DNA of 64,000 nucleotides from JANQJA01 sp047947185. GTDB lineage: Bacteria > Pseudomonadota > Gammaproteobacteria > Pseudomonadales > Azotimanducaceae. This document shows, piece after piece, positions 35,001 to 42,484 of the stretch; within the stretch, counting starts at the first letter, position 1; every line of letters starts with the position of its first letter. Position numbers and translations under genes: made by a program. Under the pieces are notes generated by a model. That model did no database searches. It was given only the letters and a program-made list of their open reading frames with translations, and was not told the origin of the DNA. The stretch spans positions 186,001-250,000 of the forward strand of contig CP170502.1 of assembly GCA_047947185.1 (NCBI GenBank), in the 5' to 3' direction.

Positions 35001-35277
35001 GCGTCACCGTTGCGCTACCCGCGCGGGTACTGGAATAAACATGCTCAACACCGGGGATCTGGGCCAGCAGTTTTTCGACCGGGGTTGTCACTTGCCGCTC
35101 TACCTGGCGTGTTGACAACCCTGGCGCTTCAATCAGCAGATCAACCACCGGCACCACAATCTGCGGCTCTTCCTCGCGCGGCGTCAGGACCAGTGCGATG
35201 GCACCGAACAACAGGGCAAACAGGCCGATCAGCGCCGGGGTGGCGCTCCTGAGTCCCGCATTAATGAGTTTTTCCAC
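32005..35277 (-). CDS. RND efflux permease (AcrB/HAE1-like)
   Basis: A 1090-residue inner-membrane proton-driven pump of normal RND length, with two sets of six helices and two large periplasmic loops. The paired Asp of the proton relay sits in LGLLVDDPITGVDNIERY, and the N-terminal helix runs into EEPQIVVPVVDLLIEAPG, where the porter domain begins. Substrate cannot be told; drugs, solvents or lipids are possible. It is the first gene of the run and unusually precedes its adaptor. About 200 nt of unremarkable sequence lies upstream. Confidence 0.93.
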   Translation of the reverse strand: MEKLINAGLRSATPALIGLFALLFGAIALVLTPREEEPQIVVPVVDLLIEAPGLSTRQVERQVTTPVEKLLAQIPGVEHVYSSTRAGSATVTLRFHVGEDREDSLLNTYNKLYSNQDRIPPGVSNWIVKPVEVDDVPIVMLALWSKDPSRYDDFALRRMADEISTALQAIPQTNRVEVTGGRPRVIRLLLDAEALAARMTTPLDVVAALSRSNLLQRTGTLVSRDQVELVETGTFILDADELATLPVNVIDGVPVLLGEVAEIRDGPDLPENYTWIDFAPGHKSGKPAPQKSPMVTISVAKQPGTNAVWVAGDVHARIQQLKAELLPPEIEIEVLRDYGETANEKVNNLASSLGIAIITVVVFIGIFLGPRPAIVVGLAMPVCYGITLALDMLFGYTINRVTLFALILSLGLLVDDPITGVDNIERYLREKTGETSQRVVAAMMEIRTALIMSTLTIVLSFIPLAFITGMMGPYMAPMAFNVPVSVIMSTVVAFLVTPWLASRLIRPAPGNSDGTREGIYTRMVRPIISSPARARGVLWIVLALFIGASLLPVLRLVPLKLLPFDNKNEVQIVLDMPEGTTLEATAAKAAEIGAVLRTMPEVRALAYYIGTPSPVDFNGMIRQYYQRQAPHLADIRVTLADKTNRTHQSHGIVLRMRELLSDLAQPDTHIRVVEVPPGPPVISTLAAEVYADDRTSYERQREGARRLAARLAQEPFVNDVDTSIELTQPGVRFVTDKQKAALSGISTADIVTTVSAANAGVVAGYLNQPRETNPLAVLIRLPEDKRTTTDDLLGLYVRGQPGIARTNQRLGLDAAPQPLVALGELGAFADFSSDLPIYHKDLRPVVYVMAELSGRTPADVIADVVADRDNTVETSDWAGRTFLTPGGTATWSMPPGTDVSWTGEGEWRITVRVFRDMGIAFAFALVAIFIVLRIQTNSAVVALIIMSAIPLTFIGIMPGFWLLNLVGEREIAGAPDPVLFTATAMIGMIALAGIVVRNSLILVEFIKQAQAQGANLRDAILAAGEVRMRPILLTAGTTLLGNFIITLDPVFSGLALAIIFGIFSSTLFTLLVVPAVYYLIFRDRDGATPI

Positions 35278-35477
35278 GTGATATCCGAAGTTTGATGAAT
35301 TTTTGTGAGAAACCTGACCCGTCGAAAACCGTTGGCGCCCAGGCCTGAATCTTACGCATGCACTCTGCAGCCAGGGTTGACGGGAATCAAGTATTCAGAG
35401 GCAGCGGTCAGTCCAGGGGAGGCTTCCCGCCCAATGCCAAACCTCAGGGCATCGGGGCCGGTACTTCCGCTTTGTCC

Positions 35478-35684
35478 TCAGCCAGGGGGCGCCAGGTTAA
35501 CCACTGCTATCATGACCAACACAAACAGCAGGGTAAAAATCACACCAGCAGCGATGAACTTGACCAGTTCACCCTGCGTCAGGTCACGCTCCATTCTCGC
35601 CCGGGTCTGAACGCCAATTGCTGCGCATAGAATGCTGGTGATGACTTCAAAAAATGTCAGTGGTTCTGTCCTGGAATCTTTCAT
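35478..35684 (-). CDS. DUF2970 small membrane protein
   Basis: A 68-residue protein with the DUF2970 pattern: FFEVITSILCAAIGVQTRARMERD followed by a single C-terminal membrane helix (FIAAGVIFTLLFVLVMIAVV). The family is confined largely to gammaproteobacteria and has no known role. GGGGAAA precedes the ATG. It lies 35 nt beyond the DUF442 gene of the sulfur operon and could be its last cistron. Confidence 0.8.
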   Translation of the reverse strand: MKDSRTEPLTFFEVITSILCAAIGVQTRARMERDLTQGELVKFIAAGVIFTLLFVLVMIAVVNLAPPG

Positions 35685-35719
35685 GGTATTTCCCCGTCAT
35701 CTTCAGATTGTGAAGTGGC

Positions 35720-36088
35720 TCAGCACCTTGCCTGATCACCCGGTATTGCTGGCTCTGCCGCCTGCCCTGACTGTTGCCACAGCATCATCGATCGGGTCCC
35801 TGTTCGGCAGAAGGCGAGAATTGGTCTGGGTGCCGATTCAAGTAGCGCCGCCAACCGGCTGATGTGCTCGCTGTTCATTTCACCGGGGGTGACCGGCAGG
35901 TGGTGATAGGCAAGGCCAGCCTCATTGGCGATGACCGCAAGGTGACTGCTCAGCGGCTGGTCAGCCGCCTCGTAATCCGGTCGGTTGTTGATGATGGTGC
36001 GATAACCCAGCTGGGCGGCCTTGCTGATGTCAGTCGCTTGCAACTGGCCGGTCACGGCATATTCGGGGCTGAGCGGATTGATTTGCAT
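35720..36088 (-). CDS. DUF442 (TIGR01244-type) phosphatase/sulfurtransferase-like protein
   Basis: A 122-residue protein with the Cys-based phosphatase fold. The opening VTGQLQATDISKAAQLGYRTIINNRPD and the P-loop FCRTGTRS (CxxxxxR) identify the family found fused to, or beside, beta-lactamase-like persulfide dioxygenases (Blh). It may handle sulfane sulfur on its active Cys. AAGGAG precedes the ATG, 14 nt after the TauE stop. Its position downstream of the MBL dioxygenase supports a sulfur role over a protein phosphatase role. Confidence 0.82.
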   Translation of the reverse strand: MQINPLSPEYAVTGQLQATDISKAAQLGYRTIINNRPDYEAADQPLSSHLAVIANEAGLAYHHLPVTPGEMNSEHISRLAALLESAPRPILAFCRTGTRSMMLWQQSGQAAEPAIPGDQARC

Positions 36089-36101
36089 GTTGGTCGTCTC
36101 C

Positions 36102-36875
36102 TTAAAGGGAAATGATGGTTGATCGAAGCAGGATGAGTGTCGCGATCAGGATGAGAAACGCACCAAAACCCTGCTTCATCCTGTCCTGGGGCAATCTGGT
36201 GGCTAGCGCGGTACCGCCATAACTGCCGAGTACCCCGGCAATAGCAAAAAAGCCGATGATAGTTGCATTCAGGGTCAGTCCCTCTGTCTGCAGAATCTCG
36301 ACGTGCGTCACAAAACCGACAAGACACTGGAGCACAATGATTGTCAGGCTGGTTGCTACGGCACGTTGCATGCTCAGTCCGCTGAGCAGGACCAGTGCAG
36401 GTACAATCAGAAAACCGCCGCCAACGCCGACGAAACCGGTCAACATGCCTGCCGCCAACCCCTCGCTCATGACCTTGTGCAGGCCGCGCCGTGTGCCTGG
36501 GCGCTGATCCATTGTCACGGCGATCGGGCGCAGCATCAGGAAGGAAGCGAGCAGCATGACAATCGCGAAGGTCATCAACTGAACGGTGCCCGACACATAA
36601 GCTGAGGACCAGGCGCCCAGGTAGCTGCCCAGAACACCCGGGCCACCAAACAGTATCACGGTACGCCAGTCGACCTGCCTGCTGCGCAGGTAGGGGAGGC
36701 TGGCGAAAGTCGCCACAACGCCAACAATCGCCAGCGAACTGGTAATCGCAACTTTTTCATCAAGGCCCAGCAGAAACACCAGTATGGGGACCGTCAGTAT
36801 CGAGCCCCCGGAGCCAAACATACCGAGAGTAAAGCCAACAAACAGTGCGCCTGGCAGCGCAATCACAATATTCAT
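36102..36875 (-). CDS. TauE/SafE family sulfite/anion exporter
   Basis: A 257-residue membrane protein with about eight hydrophobic segments and two TauE/SafE repeats: GFTLGMFGSGGSILTVPIL in the first half and TGFVGVGGGFLIVPAL in the second. The family moves sulfite, sulfoacetate or related anions out of the cell. Its ATG overlaps the MBL gene stop by 4 nt. Exporting the sulfite made by the dioxygenase is the natural reading of this pairing. Confidence 0.88.
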   Translation of the reverse strand: MNIVIALPGALFVGFTLGMFGSGGSILTVPILVFLLGLDEKVAITSSLAIVGVVATFASLPYLRSRQVDWRTVILFGGPGVLGSYLGAWSSAYVSGTVQLMTFAIVMLLASFLMLRPIAVTMDQRPGTRRGLHKVMSEGLAAGMLTGFVGVGGGFLIVPALVLLSGLSMQRAVATSLTIIVLQCLVGFVTHVEILQTEGLTLNATIIGFFAIAGVLGSYGGTALATRLPQDRMKQGFGAFLILIATLILLRSTIISL

Positions 36876-37750
36876 TGAAGCGTTACCTTAAGTGGAATAC
36901 GCAGGTAGCGAACGCCATTGTCCTCGGGGACCGGCAGTGCACCGGCATGCATGTTGACCTGTATGGCCGGCAGGAGCAGGCGTGGGGCGGAGAGTTTGCT
37001 GTCGCGACTTTCCCTGGCTGCAATAAACTGCATTCTGTCCACCGAAGCCAGGTGAATGTTTGCCCGCCTTTCATCATCCACGGTTGTGCGGTCCTGGTAC
37101 ACAGTACGCCCCTCAGGCAGGTAGTCATGGCACATGAACAACGTGGTAGTGCCCGGCAGCGCCAGTATGCGCTGAATCGAGTCAAACAGGGTGCCGGCAT
37201 CACCACCGGGAAAGTCTGTCCTGGCGGTTCCATAGTCAGGCATGAACAGGGTATCGCCAACAAAAGCTGCGCCTCCCGGGATGTCTTCCGTCACATAGGT
37301 CACGCAGGCAGGCGTGTGGCCCGGCGTGTGCATGACCCTGAAGGTGAGATCACCCACCCGGAAGGTCTCGTTGTCCGCAAACAACTGGTCAAACTGACTG
37401 CCGTCAGTCCTAAAATCCGGCCCGGCATGAAAAACGCTGCCAAATATCGCCTGCACTTCGCCAACCCGGTTTCCGATCCCGATCCGTCCGCCCAGTTTGC
37501 TTCTCAGGTACTCACTCGCAGTAAGGTGGTCAGCATGCACGTGAGTTTCCAGCAGCCAGTCAACGGTCAGATCCTGCTGCCTGACATAATCTTCTATCTG
37601 ATTGGCCGAACGGGAACTGAGTTTTCCGGATGCCGGATCGAAGTCCAGTACCGGATCAATGATGGCACAGTGGCGAGAACTCGCATCGGCAACAACATAA
37701 GTCCAGGTGCAGGTATCCGGATCAAAGAAGGATTTAACAGTCGCAGACAC
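36872..37750 (-). CDS. Persulfide dioxygenase-like MBL-fold enzyme (ETHE1/Blh type)
   Basis: A 292-residue metallo-beta-lactamase-fold enzyme. The iron-binding motif THVHADHLTA (about residue 69), the later MHTPGHTPACVTYV, FVGDTLFMPDYGTARTDFP and CHDYLP match persulfide dioxygenases, which oxidise glutathione persulfide to sulfite. A GTG at 37750 with TTGAGG 8 nt upstream is the start. It is the first gene of the sulfur operon and lies just downstream of a -24/-12 promoter facing a FisR-like activator. Confidence 0.88.
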   Translation of the reverse strand: MSATVKSFFDPDTCTWTYVVADASSRHCAIIDPVLDFDPASGKLSSRSANQIEDYVRQQDLTVDWLLETHVHADHLTASEYLRSKLGGRIGIGNRVGEVQAIFGSVFHAGPDFRTDGSQFDQLFADNETFRVGDLTFRVMHTPGHTPACVTYVTEDIPGGAAFVGDTLFMPDYGTARTDFPGGDAGTLFDSIQRILALPGTTTLFMCHDYLPEGRTVYQDRTTVDDERRANIHLASVDRMQFIAARESRDSKLSAPRLLLPAIQVNMHAGALPVPEDNGVRYLRIPLKVTLQ

Positions 37751-37791
37751 TTTTATAACCTCAAGATCTAACCTTAGGTCCTGCGATTATA

Positions 37792-37808
37792 AGCTAGAAC
37801 CGTGCCAA
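37792..37808 (-). promoter_or_regulatory. Sigma-54 (-24/-12) promoter of the sulfur operon
   Basis: On the minus strand the sequence reads TTGGCACGGTTCTAGCT, matching the sigma-54 consensus YTGGCACGRNNNTTGCW at every defined position except A for T in the -12 block. The -24 GG and -12 GC are correctly spaced. Transcription would start near 37781, about 30 nt before the GTG of the dioxygenase gene. Confidence 0.8.
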
Positions 37809-37839
37809 TAGGAAAATTAGGGGTTTTGAGCACATTTTC

Positions 37840-37865
37840 TGGCAATATACTGCCAATATTGGCAG
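37840..37865. promoter_or_regulatory. Palindromic activator-binding site
   Basis: CTGCCAATATTGGCAG at 37850-37865 is a perfect 16-bp palindrome, and the preceding TGGCA at 37840-37844 makes a second overlapping inverted pair with TGCCA at 37851-37855. It lies about 60-85 bp upstream of the predicted sigma-54 start site, the usual place for an enhancer-binding protein. It also sits just before the activator's own ATG, so autoregulation is possible. Confidence 0.75.
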
Positions 37866-37876
37866 TTGACTTTGAC

Positions 37877-39211
37877 ATGTATGACATAAACGACACCCAT
37901 CCGATCGTGCAGGGACTGTTGGATAGCCTTGATACACCTGCAATTCTGTTGGGCACAGACTACCGGGTGTTGCAGTCCAACGCGCTCTACCGGGCCCGAT
38001 ATGGTCTCCTGTTGCCAACCGGCAAGCGCTGCTATCAGCTGTCCCACGGCTATGAGCGACCCTGTGATCAGGAAGGCGAGACCTGTCCGATGAAAGCCTG
38101 TCGGGAAACAGGCGGTCGTTCCAGGACATTACACATCCATCATTCCAGGCTGGGCAGGGAGTACGTCAATGTTGAAATGTGGCCGGTCTCCAACCCGGCC
38201 ACCGGCGAGATCGAATACTTTGTTGAACAGATCTACCCGGCCGAGAACATGGCGGCGGTTGACCCTGTCGGGAGCGCACCTCTGGTGGGGGCCTCGGTCC
38301 CATTCCGGCGGATGCTGGATCTTGTCCAGCGAGTGGCGCCCGCTGATTCTTCCGTTTTGCTGCTGGGTGAAACCGGCACAGGCAAAGAGGTGGTGGCGCA
38401 AACGATCCATCAGCTGGGTCCCCGGGCTGAAATGCCTTTTGTGCCGCTCGAATGTACTGGACTGCCGGATTCGCTGTTTGAGAGTGAGCTGTTTGGTTAC
38501 GTACGGGGTGCTTTTACCGGTGCGAATACCGAAAAAACCGGGCTGGTTGAGGCTGCCGCTGGCGGTACGCTGTTCCTTGATGAAGTTGGGGACATACCCC
38601 TGCAGGACCAGGTAAAACTGTTGCGCCTCATAGAAACCCGGCGCTTTCGCAAGGTTGGCAGTGCCGAGTGGCAGAACGTTGATTTCAGGCTGATCTGCGC
38701 CACCAACAGGGATCTCGCCGCCATGGTGGAGGAAGGTACTTTCCGTGCTGACCTCTACTATCGCCTTGCCGTATTTGAAATTACCTTGCCACCGCTGCGG
38801 CAGAGACCCGGTGACATGCCGCTGCTGGTCGAACGCATATTGCAGGGGTTTGGCGCAGCAGATGTCACGGTTGCGCCGGAGTCTCTGGCCCTGCTTGAAT
38901 CACTTGAATTACCGGGCAACATTCGTGAACTGCGTAACCTGCTGGAGCGTGCGCTGCTGCTCGCAGACGACCGGGTCATCCTGCCCCAGCATCTTGTCGT
39001 TCGCAGTGGCACCCCTGGTGGATTGGCGGGTCCCTCCGGGCAGCCAGTCATGCGCCTGGCAGAGGTCGAACGCGCTTACCTGCTCCAGGTGCTCAAGGAC
39101 TGGCAGGGTGATCGCAAGACCCTGGCTGCCATGCTGGGCCTGAGTGAACGTGCACTTTATCGCCGGCTCGCCGCCTACAGGATTACGCCGGCAGAAACAG
39201 GTCGGGCGTAA
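37877..39211 (+). CDS. fisR: FisR-like sigma-54 activator of sulfane-sulfur oxidation
   Basis: A 444-residue enhancer-binding protein. An N-terminal sensor carries cysteines at 52, 63, 70 and 75 (CYQLSHGYERPCDQ, ETCPMKAC); the spacing of the first three matches the reported sulfane-sulfur-sensing Cys53/64/71 of FisR. The AAA+ domain follows with GETGTGKE at 164-171 and the sigma-54 contact GAFTGA at 211-216, then a Fis-type HTH (LAAMLGLSERALYRRLA). I chose the ATG at 37877 over the GTG at 37802 because the latter overlaps the promoter and would read through the operator. Confidence 0.88.
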   Translation: MYDINDTHPIVQGLLDSLDTPAILLGTDYRVLQSNALYRARYGLLLPTGKRCYQLSHGYERPCDQEGETCPMKACRETGGRSRTLHIHHSRLGREYVNVEMWPVSNPATGEIEYFVEQIYPAENMAAVDPVGSAPLVGASVPFRRMLDLVQRVAPADSSVLLLGETGTGKEVVAQTIHQLGPRAEMPFVPLECTGLPDSLFESELFGYVRGAFTGANTEKTGLVEAAAGGTLFLDEVGDIPLQDQVKLLRLIETRRFRKVGSAEWQNVDFRLICATNRDLAAMVEEGTFRADLYYRLAVFEITLPPLRQRPGDMPLLVERILQGFGAADVTVAPESLALLESLELPGNIRELRNLLERALLLADDRVILPQHLVVRSGTPGGLAGPSGQPVMRLAEVERAYLLQVLKDWQGDRKTLAAMLGLSERALYRRLAAYRITPAETGRA

Positions 39212-40736
39212 CGGGTCCGGATGTATCAATGACCTGTAACCGCATCTGCTCTGCAGCGCTGAAAGCATCAACTCGCTCACGTTGTGACAGGTACTGCGCA
39301 AAACCCGCCTCGGATGCATCATTGCGCCGGCCGTTGAGTCGTGCCCTGACAATATCCTCGGGTGCGGTGGTCTGGACAATGCGCCAGCCAACACCCAGTT
39401 GGTCAGCCAGATCAGCGAACTGGCCACGGTGTCGAGCCTGGATAAAGGTTGCATCGACAACAACGCTGTAACCCAAGCCGAGGCACTGACGGCACAGGTG
39501 CTCGAGCCGCTCGAATGTCCGGGCACTCGCCGCCGCGGTATAGATATCCAGACCTTTGCTGCGGCTTGATTCACCGGGCGTAAGCCCAAACAGTCGCTTG
39601 CGTTCGACATCTGAGCGGAGATGGATAGCACCGAGATCTGCTGCAAGCTGGCGCGCCACGGTGGTCTTGCCTGTGCCCGAGAGTCCACACATCATGACAA
39701 GCTGCGCTTGCGGCTGCTCACAACTCGCTGCTGCCAATGCCAGGTAATGGCGCAGGTCGCGGGACAGATTGCCTGCCTCAGAGGTGTCCTGGTCAGCGCG
39801 GATGGCGGCAATCTTGGCCCGAACCATAGCACGGTACACGAGGTAGTAGCGCATTACGTCCAGACTGCCAAAATCGCCGGTGTCTGCCAGGTAGTCATTC
39901 AGCAGGCGGTTGGCAAGCGCTGGATGGCCGAAACTTGCGAGGTCCATCAGCAGGAAAGCCGTGTCCGAGGCGACGTCGATCCATCGCAGGGACTCGCTGA
40001 ACTCGATAGCGTCAAACAGCACGGGTCCCTGTTCCCAGTAGATATTCGCCAGGTGCAGGTCACCATGACATTCGCGGACAAAGCCGGCATCGCGTCGGGC
40101 AGAGATAACCGGGGCAATGCGCTTGAACTCTGACTGGCACCAAGCGCTGATGGTCTGCAGGAGCGTCTGATCATCCGCATGATGATCCAGTTCACGCAGG
40201 GTTGTGAAATTTGCCTGGATGGGCTCAAGTACGCTGGCGGGTGAACCAGCGCCAGCAGGTGCAGCCGCACCAGCAATGGATTGATGAAACCTGGCAAGCG
40301 CATGGGCAAGTTCCTCGACCATGGCTGCGGACAGCCCGCCCTCCGGCACCAGCCTTGACAGGAGTTGGGTGTCATCAAAGCGTCGCATGCGTACGGCGTA
40401 GTCAAAGGGCCCCGAGTTGTCAAAGGGGCGAGGTGCCTGCGGTGTGCCGGAGATTGGCAGCACCTCCAGGTATTGTTTGGGTGCGGTTCGACGATTCAGT
40501 CGCAGTTCCTCGTTGCAGTAGAACTGTCGTTGCGCGAGGGTGGTGAAATCAAGGAAACCAAGGTTGACCGGTTTCTTGAGCTTGTAGACGAATTCCCCAA
40601 CCATTACGAGCCAGGAGATGTGGGTTTCGACAAGCCTGGGATTGTGACAGCGGTGGGGGATGCCAGTGCCGGCCAGCAGGCTGTGGGCCAGGGTGCTAGT
40701 AGCGCTGGTTGAGCCAGTTGATGACATCGGCGACAA
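39183..40736 (-). CDS. Two-domain APH-like kinase/P-loop kinase
   Basis: A 517-residue fusion. Residues about 1-330 form an aminoglycoside-phosphotransferase-like kinase domain (ETHISWLVMVGEFVYKLKKP, catalytic CHGDLHLANIYW and FDAIEFSE). Residues about 345-510 form a P-loop kinase (MMCGLSGTGKTTVARQLA, then DATFIQARHR). The substrate of this common bacterial fusion is unknown. The ATG at 40736 has GGAAG upstream and overlaps the lipase gene by 41 nt. Its 3' end overlaps fisR tail to tail by 29 nt. Confidence 0.85.
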   Translation of the reverse strand: MSPMSSTGSTSATSTLAHSLLAGTGIPHRCHNPRLVETHISWLVMVGEFVYKLKKPVNLGFLDFTTLAQRQFYCNEELRLNRRTAPKQYLEVLPISGTPQAPRPFDNSGPFDYAVRMRRFDDTQLLSRLVPEGGLSAAMVEELAHALARFHQSIAGAAAPAGAGSPASVLEPIQANFTTLRELDHHADDQTLLQTISAWCQSEFKRIAPVISARRDAGFVRECHGDLHLANIYWEQGPVLFDAIEFSESLRWIDVASDTAFLLMDLASFGHPALANRLLNDYLADTGDFGSLDVMRYYLVYRAMVRAKIAAIRADQDTSEAGNLSRDLRHYLALAAASCEQPQAQLVMMCGLSGTGKTTVARQLAADLGAIHLRSDVERKRLFGLTPGESSRSKGLDIYTAAASARTFERLEHLCRQCLGLGYSVVVDATFIQARHRGQFADLADQLGVGWRIVQTTAPEDIVRARLNGRRNDASEAGFAQYLSQRERVDAFSAAEQMRLQVIDTSGPVTPDLFLPA

Positions 40737-41613
40737 CTTCCTCGCGATTGGTTTCGTTCAGCATCTCGTGACGCCCGCCCGCATAGAACCGCGTCTCCGG
40801 CGTGATGCCCTGCTGCCCGAAGCTTAAGAGCATGCGGTCCATGTTTTTCCTGCGGTTATGGACCGGATCATCAGTACCGGAAAACACATACACGGGCAGC
40901 ACCGGGGGTATGGCGGAGACTGCCTCCCGGGTCTGGGTCCAGCTGGCACCGGCAAAAATGTCAGACAACGAACCCGGACAGGGCACAAACCCACAGAGCG
41001 GATCGTCAATGTAGGCGCGCACCTGGTCATTGTCCCGACTCAGCCATTCAAAGCCCGTGGGCTCCGGCAGGTCCTGTTCAAACGCCTTGTTGGCAGAGCC
41101 AAACAGCACACGCTGCAACAGCGGGCTTGAACCGAGCGGACCGACCCGCCAGCATTCAAAGCGGACCAGAAGACGCGAAACCCATCCCTGAAGGCGGCCG
41201 GCAAACCCTGGTGAACCGGACAGTATCACCGCATCCAGTGTGTTGCCGTGAGTCGCCATGTACTGCTGGGTCAGCATGGCGCCCATACTATGACCCAACA
41301 GGATCAGGGGTTTGCCAGGCCAGGCCTGCTGGTGCGATGCAATCAGTTCATACAGATCCGCAATAGCCCGGTTCCAGCCATCTTCGCCAAACTGTCCGGG
41401 CACCTCTGCCGTCCTGCCATGTCCGCGGTGATCATTGGCGTAGACAGCATAACCGGCATCAACGAGGCGCGATGCAAGAAAGTCGTATCGACCGGCATGT
41501 TCACCCATGCCGTGCGCGATATGAACCAGGGCGCGGGGGTTGGCATGTGGCAGCCAGCGGTAACAGAAGACCTTGTGGCCATCGCTGGCGGTAAACTCAA
41601 ACGTATCGGACAT
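40696..41613 (-). CDS. Monoacylglycerol lipase-like alpha/beta hydrolase
   Basis: A 305-residue serine hydrolase of the Hydrolase_4/PldB group. IAHGMGEHAGRY forms the oxyanion region near residue 33, LGHSMGAML carries the nucleophile (Ser about 108), VFSGTDDPVHN the Asp and YAGGRHEMLNE the His. Lysophospholipid or monoacylglycerol hydrolysis is likely. It starts one base before the HAD gene's stop ends (TGATG), so the two are coupled, and the kinase gene overlaps its end: a three-gene operon. Confidence 0.87.
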   Translation of the reverse strand: MSDTFEFTASDGHKVFCYRWLPHANPRALVHIAHGMGEHAGRYDFLASRLVDAGYAVYANDHRGHGRTAEVPGQFGEDGWNRAIADLYELIASHQQAWPGKPLILLGHSMGAMLTQQYMATHGNTLDAVILSGSPGFAGRLQGWVSRLLVRFECWRVGPLGSSPLLQRVLFGSANKAFEQDLPEPTGFEWLSRDNDQVRAYIDDPLCGFVPCPGSLSDIFAGASWTQTREAVSAIPPVLPVYVFSGTDDPVHNRRKNMDRMLLSFGQQGITPETRFYAGGRHEMLNETNREEVVADVINWLNQRY

Positions 41614-42413
41614 CAGGGTTCACCGGTTGCCAGGATTCTGCGGATCGCCAGAGCCACACCATCTTCGGTGTTGGCGGCGGTGACTGCCGATGCGGCCTGT
41701 TTGACCCGGTCGTCAGCCTGACCCATAGCCACCGAGGCGCCCGCTACCCTGAACATTTCAATGTCGTTCTCGGCATCGCCGAACGCAATAACGCTGCCGG
41801 GATCAATACCCAGATGGGAACAACCGGCGAGGAGTGCTTCCCCCTTGTTTGCTGCCCGGGCGGTAATGGTGATCACCAGCTTGCCGTTCGGGCCAATCGA
41901 GTCGTAAATGTTTACCTGGTCACTATACCTGCTCTTGAGATCACGCTTGATTGTATCGACCACCTGCGTACCCTGAATTGCGGCGATGCGCGGTGCACCA
42001 TGTGTTGCCACATCAAGTTGCGGTACGAAAGCCATTTCGGCTGGCATGAGGGACATGTCGGGTTTGCCATCCAGCTTCAGTACCACCTGCTCGTCCAGTG
42101 TAATGGTCGCAATACACCGGCTTCGGTTGCACAGTTCATACAGTTCCTGGACAAAAGCGTCAGGCAGGCGGTGGTCAAAAATGTCCTCACCCGTTGGCAG
42201 GTGAACCTGGGCCCCGCTGCAGGCAATGATGGGTTTGCTGATACCAATCTCGGCTGCAACCCGTTCCGCCATCTGCCGCCATCGGGCGGTTGCAATAAAT
42301 ATCTCAAGGCCAGCGGAAGCCGCTTCCGCAACCGCGTCGCGGTGCGCGGGTGGCAGGTCCTCACCAATCAGCAGGGTACCGTCGAGATCTATCGCAAGGG
42401 CTTTGTAGCGCAT
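41613..42413 (-). CDS. HAD-superfamily Cof-type phosphatase
   Basis: A 266-residue HAD hydrolase of the Cof (type IIB cap) family. The nucleophile motif AIDLDGTLL is at residues 7-15, the Lys in ARAANKGEAL follows and the acidic GDAENDIEM closes the site. These enzymes dephosphorylate sugar phosphates, flavin or nucleotide monophosphates with low selectivity. It is the first gene of the minus-strand set ending with the two-domain kinase and is divergent from the amidohydrolase, with a gap of only about 70 nt. Confidence 0.87.
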   Translation of the reverse strand: MRYKALAIDLDGTLLIGEDLPPAHRDAVAEAASAGLEIFIATARWRQMAERVAAEIGISKPIIACSGAQVHLPTGEDIFDHRLPDAFVQELYELCNRSRCIATITLDEQVVLKLDGKPDMSLMPAEMAFVPQLDVATHGAPRIAAIQGTQVVDTIKRDLKSRYSDQVNIYDSIGPNGKLVITITARAANKGEALLAGCSHLGIDPGSVIAFGDAENDIEMFRVAGASVAMGQADDRVKQAASAVTAANTEDGVALAIRRILATGEP

Positions 42414-42484
42414 GTCAGGTGCTTCAGTTACGGAGGTGGCAAAGCTATCATGCCTGACTCACCATGACCACGGGAAAGGCGCTT

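Noticed and set aside
35305..35610. A 101-residue plus-strand protein in the gap before the RND operon
   Set aside because: It overlaps the DUF2970 gene on the other strand and shows no recognisable domain or ribosome-binding site.
37802..37876. A longer FisR starting at GTG 37802
   Set aside because: It would overlap the -24/-12 promoter, translate the operator palindrome and shift the cysteine numbering away from known FisR.
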